Assembly (NCBI GenBank): GCA_964502465.1
Contig: CAZCWX010000111.1
Span: 1 to 5,665, forward strand
Length of the DNA: 5,665 nucleotides
Source: CAZCWX01 sp964502465
Lineage (GTDB): Bacteria > Desulfobacterota > Binatia > Bin18
Direction of reading: 5' to 3'
A program made the position numbers and the translations under genes. Below are positions 5,664 through 5,665 of this stretch, piece after piece; position 1 is the first letter of the stretch, and each line of letters opens with the position of its first letter. Under the pieces are notes generated by a model. That model was not told where the DNA came from and made no database searches. It worked only from the letters and a program-made list of their open reading frames with translations.

Positions 5664-5665
5664 AA

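Noticed and set aside
1..5665. CRISPR array, tRNA, rRNA, transposase or toxin-antitoxin pair
   Set aside because: No regularly spaced repeats, tRNA-like cloverleaf, transposase motifs or small paired ORFs could be supported on either strand.

Overview
The window looks like a gene-sparse accessory stretch of a fairly GC-rich environmental bacterium. The gene families present are a DsbA-fold isomerase, a CaiB/BaiF CoA-transferase, a NodB-type deacetylase, a GlcG/HbpS protein and a class III cyclase fused to TPRs. Together with C-rich intergenic inverted repeats, these are typical of large-genome uncultured lineages such as Tectomicrobia (Entotheonella), NC10 or related deltaproteobacterial groups. 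That placement is inference from family make-up. No rRNA or other lineage marker is present.

Left part (1-2207). The window opens at a HindIII site inside or next to a damaged short-chain dehydrogenase gene, of which only the C-terminal third is recognisable. Four bases after its stop comes an intact 2-hydroxychromene-2-carboxylate isomerase-like gene. Converging on it from the minus strand is an intact CaiB/BaiF family CoA-transferase. These would suit degradation of aromatic or other organic acids through CoA thioesters, but no specific substrate can be read from the sequence.

Middle part (2208-3832). After a gene-free gap, a minus-strand polysaccharide deacetylase-like gene (PuuE / H. pylori PgdA-like branch of the NodB family) starts at 3320 behind a perfect AGGAGG. 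Upstream of it, on the other strand, lies a remnant of a response-regulator receiver domain (about 3435-3632) with nothing left of the rest of the protein. A C/G-rich nested inverted repeat (3716-3774) follows.

Right part (3833-5665). A minus-strand GlcG/HbpS-like gene and a plus-strand class III adenylate/guanylate cyclase-TPR gene diverge. Between them are two back-to-back sigma-70-like promoters whose perfect TTGACA boxes form a 7-bp inverted repeat. The cyclase gene is broken three ways: an in-frame TGA, a one-base frameshift and a large internal deletion that joins the end of the cyclase domain to the start of the TPR region. The TPR part stays open for 274 codons. The window ends in a short tandem AGCTTTCAGC-type repeat.

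No clearly new defence, CRISPR or biosynthetic system is visible. The distinctive signals are the decay of two multidomain signalling genes (receiver remnant, cyclase-TPR), the symmetric divergent promoter and the dispersed-type repeats. Four intact genes (isomerase, CoA-transferase, deacetylase, GlcG-like) sit among this debris.
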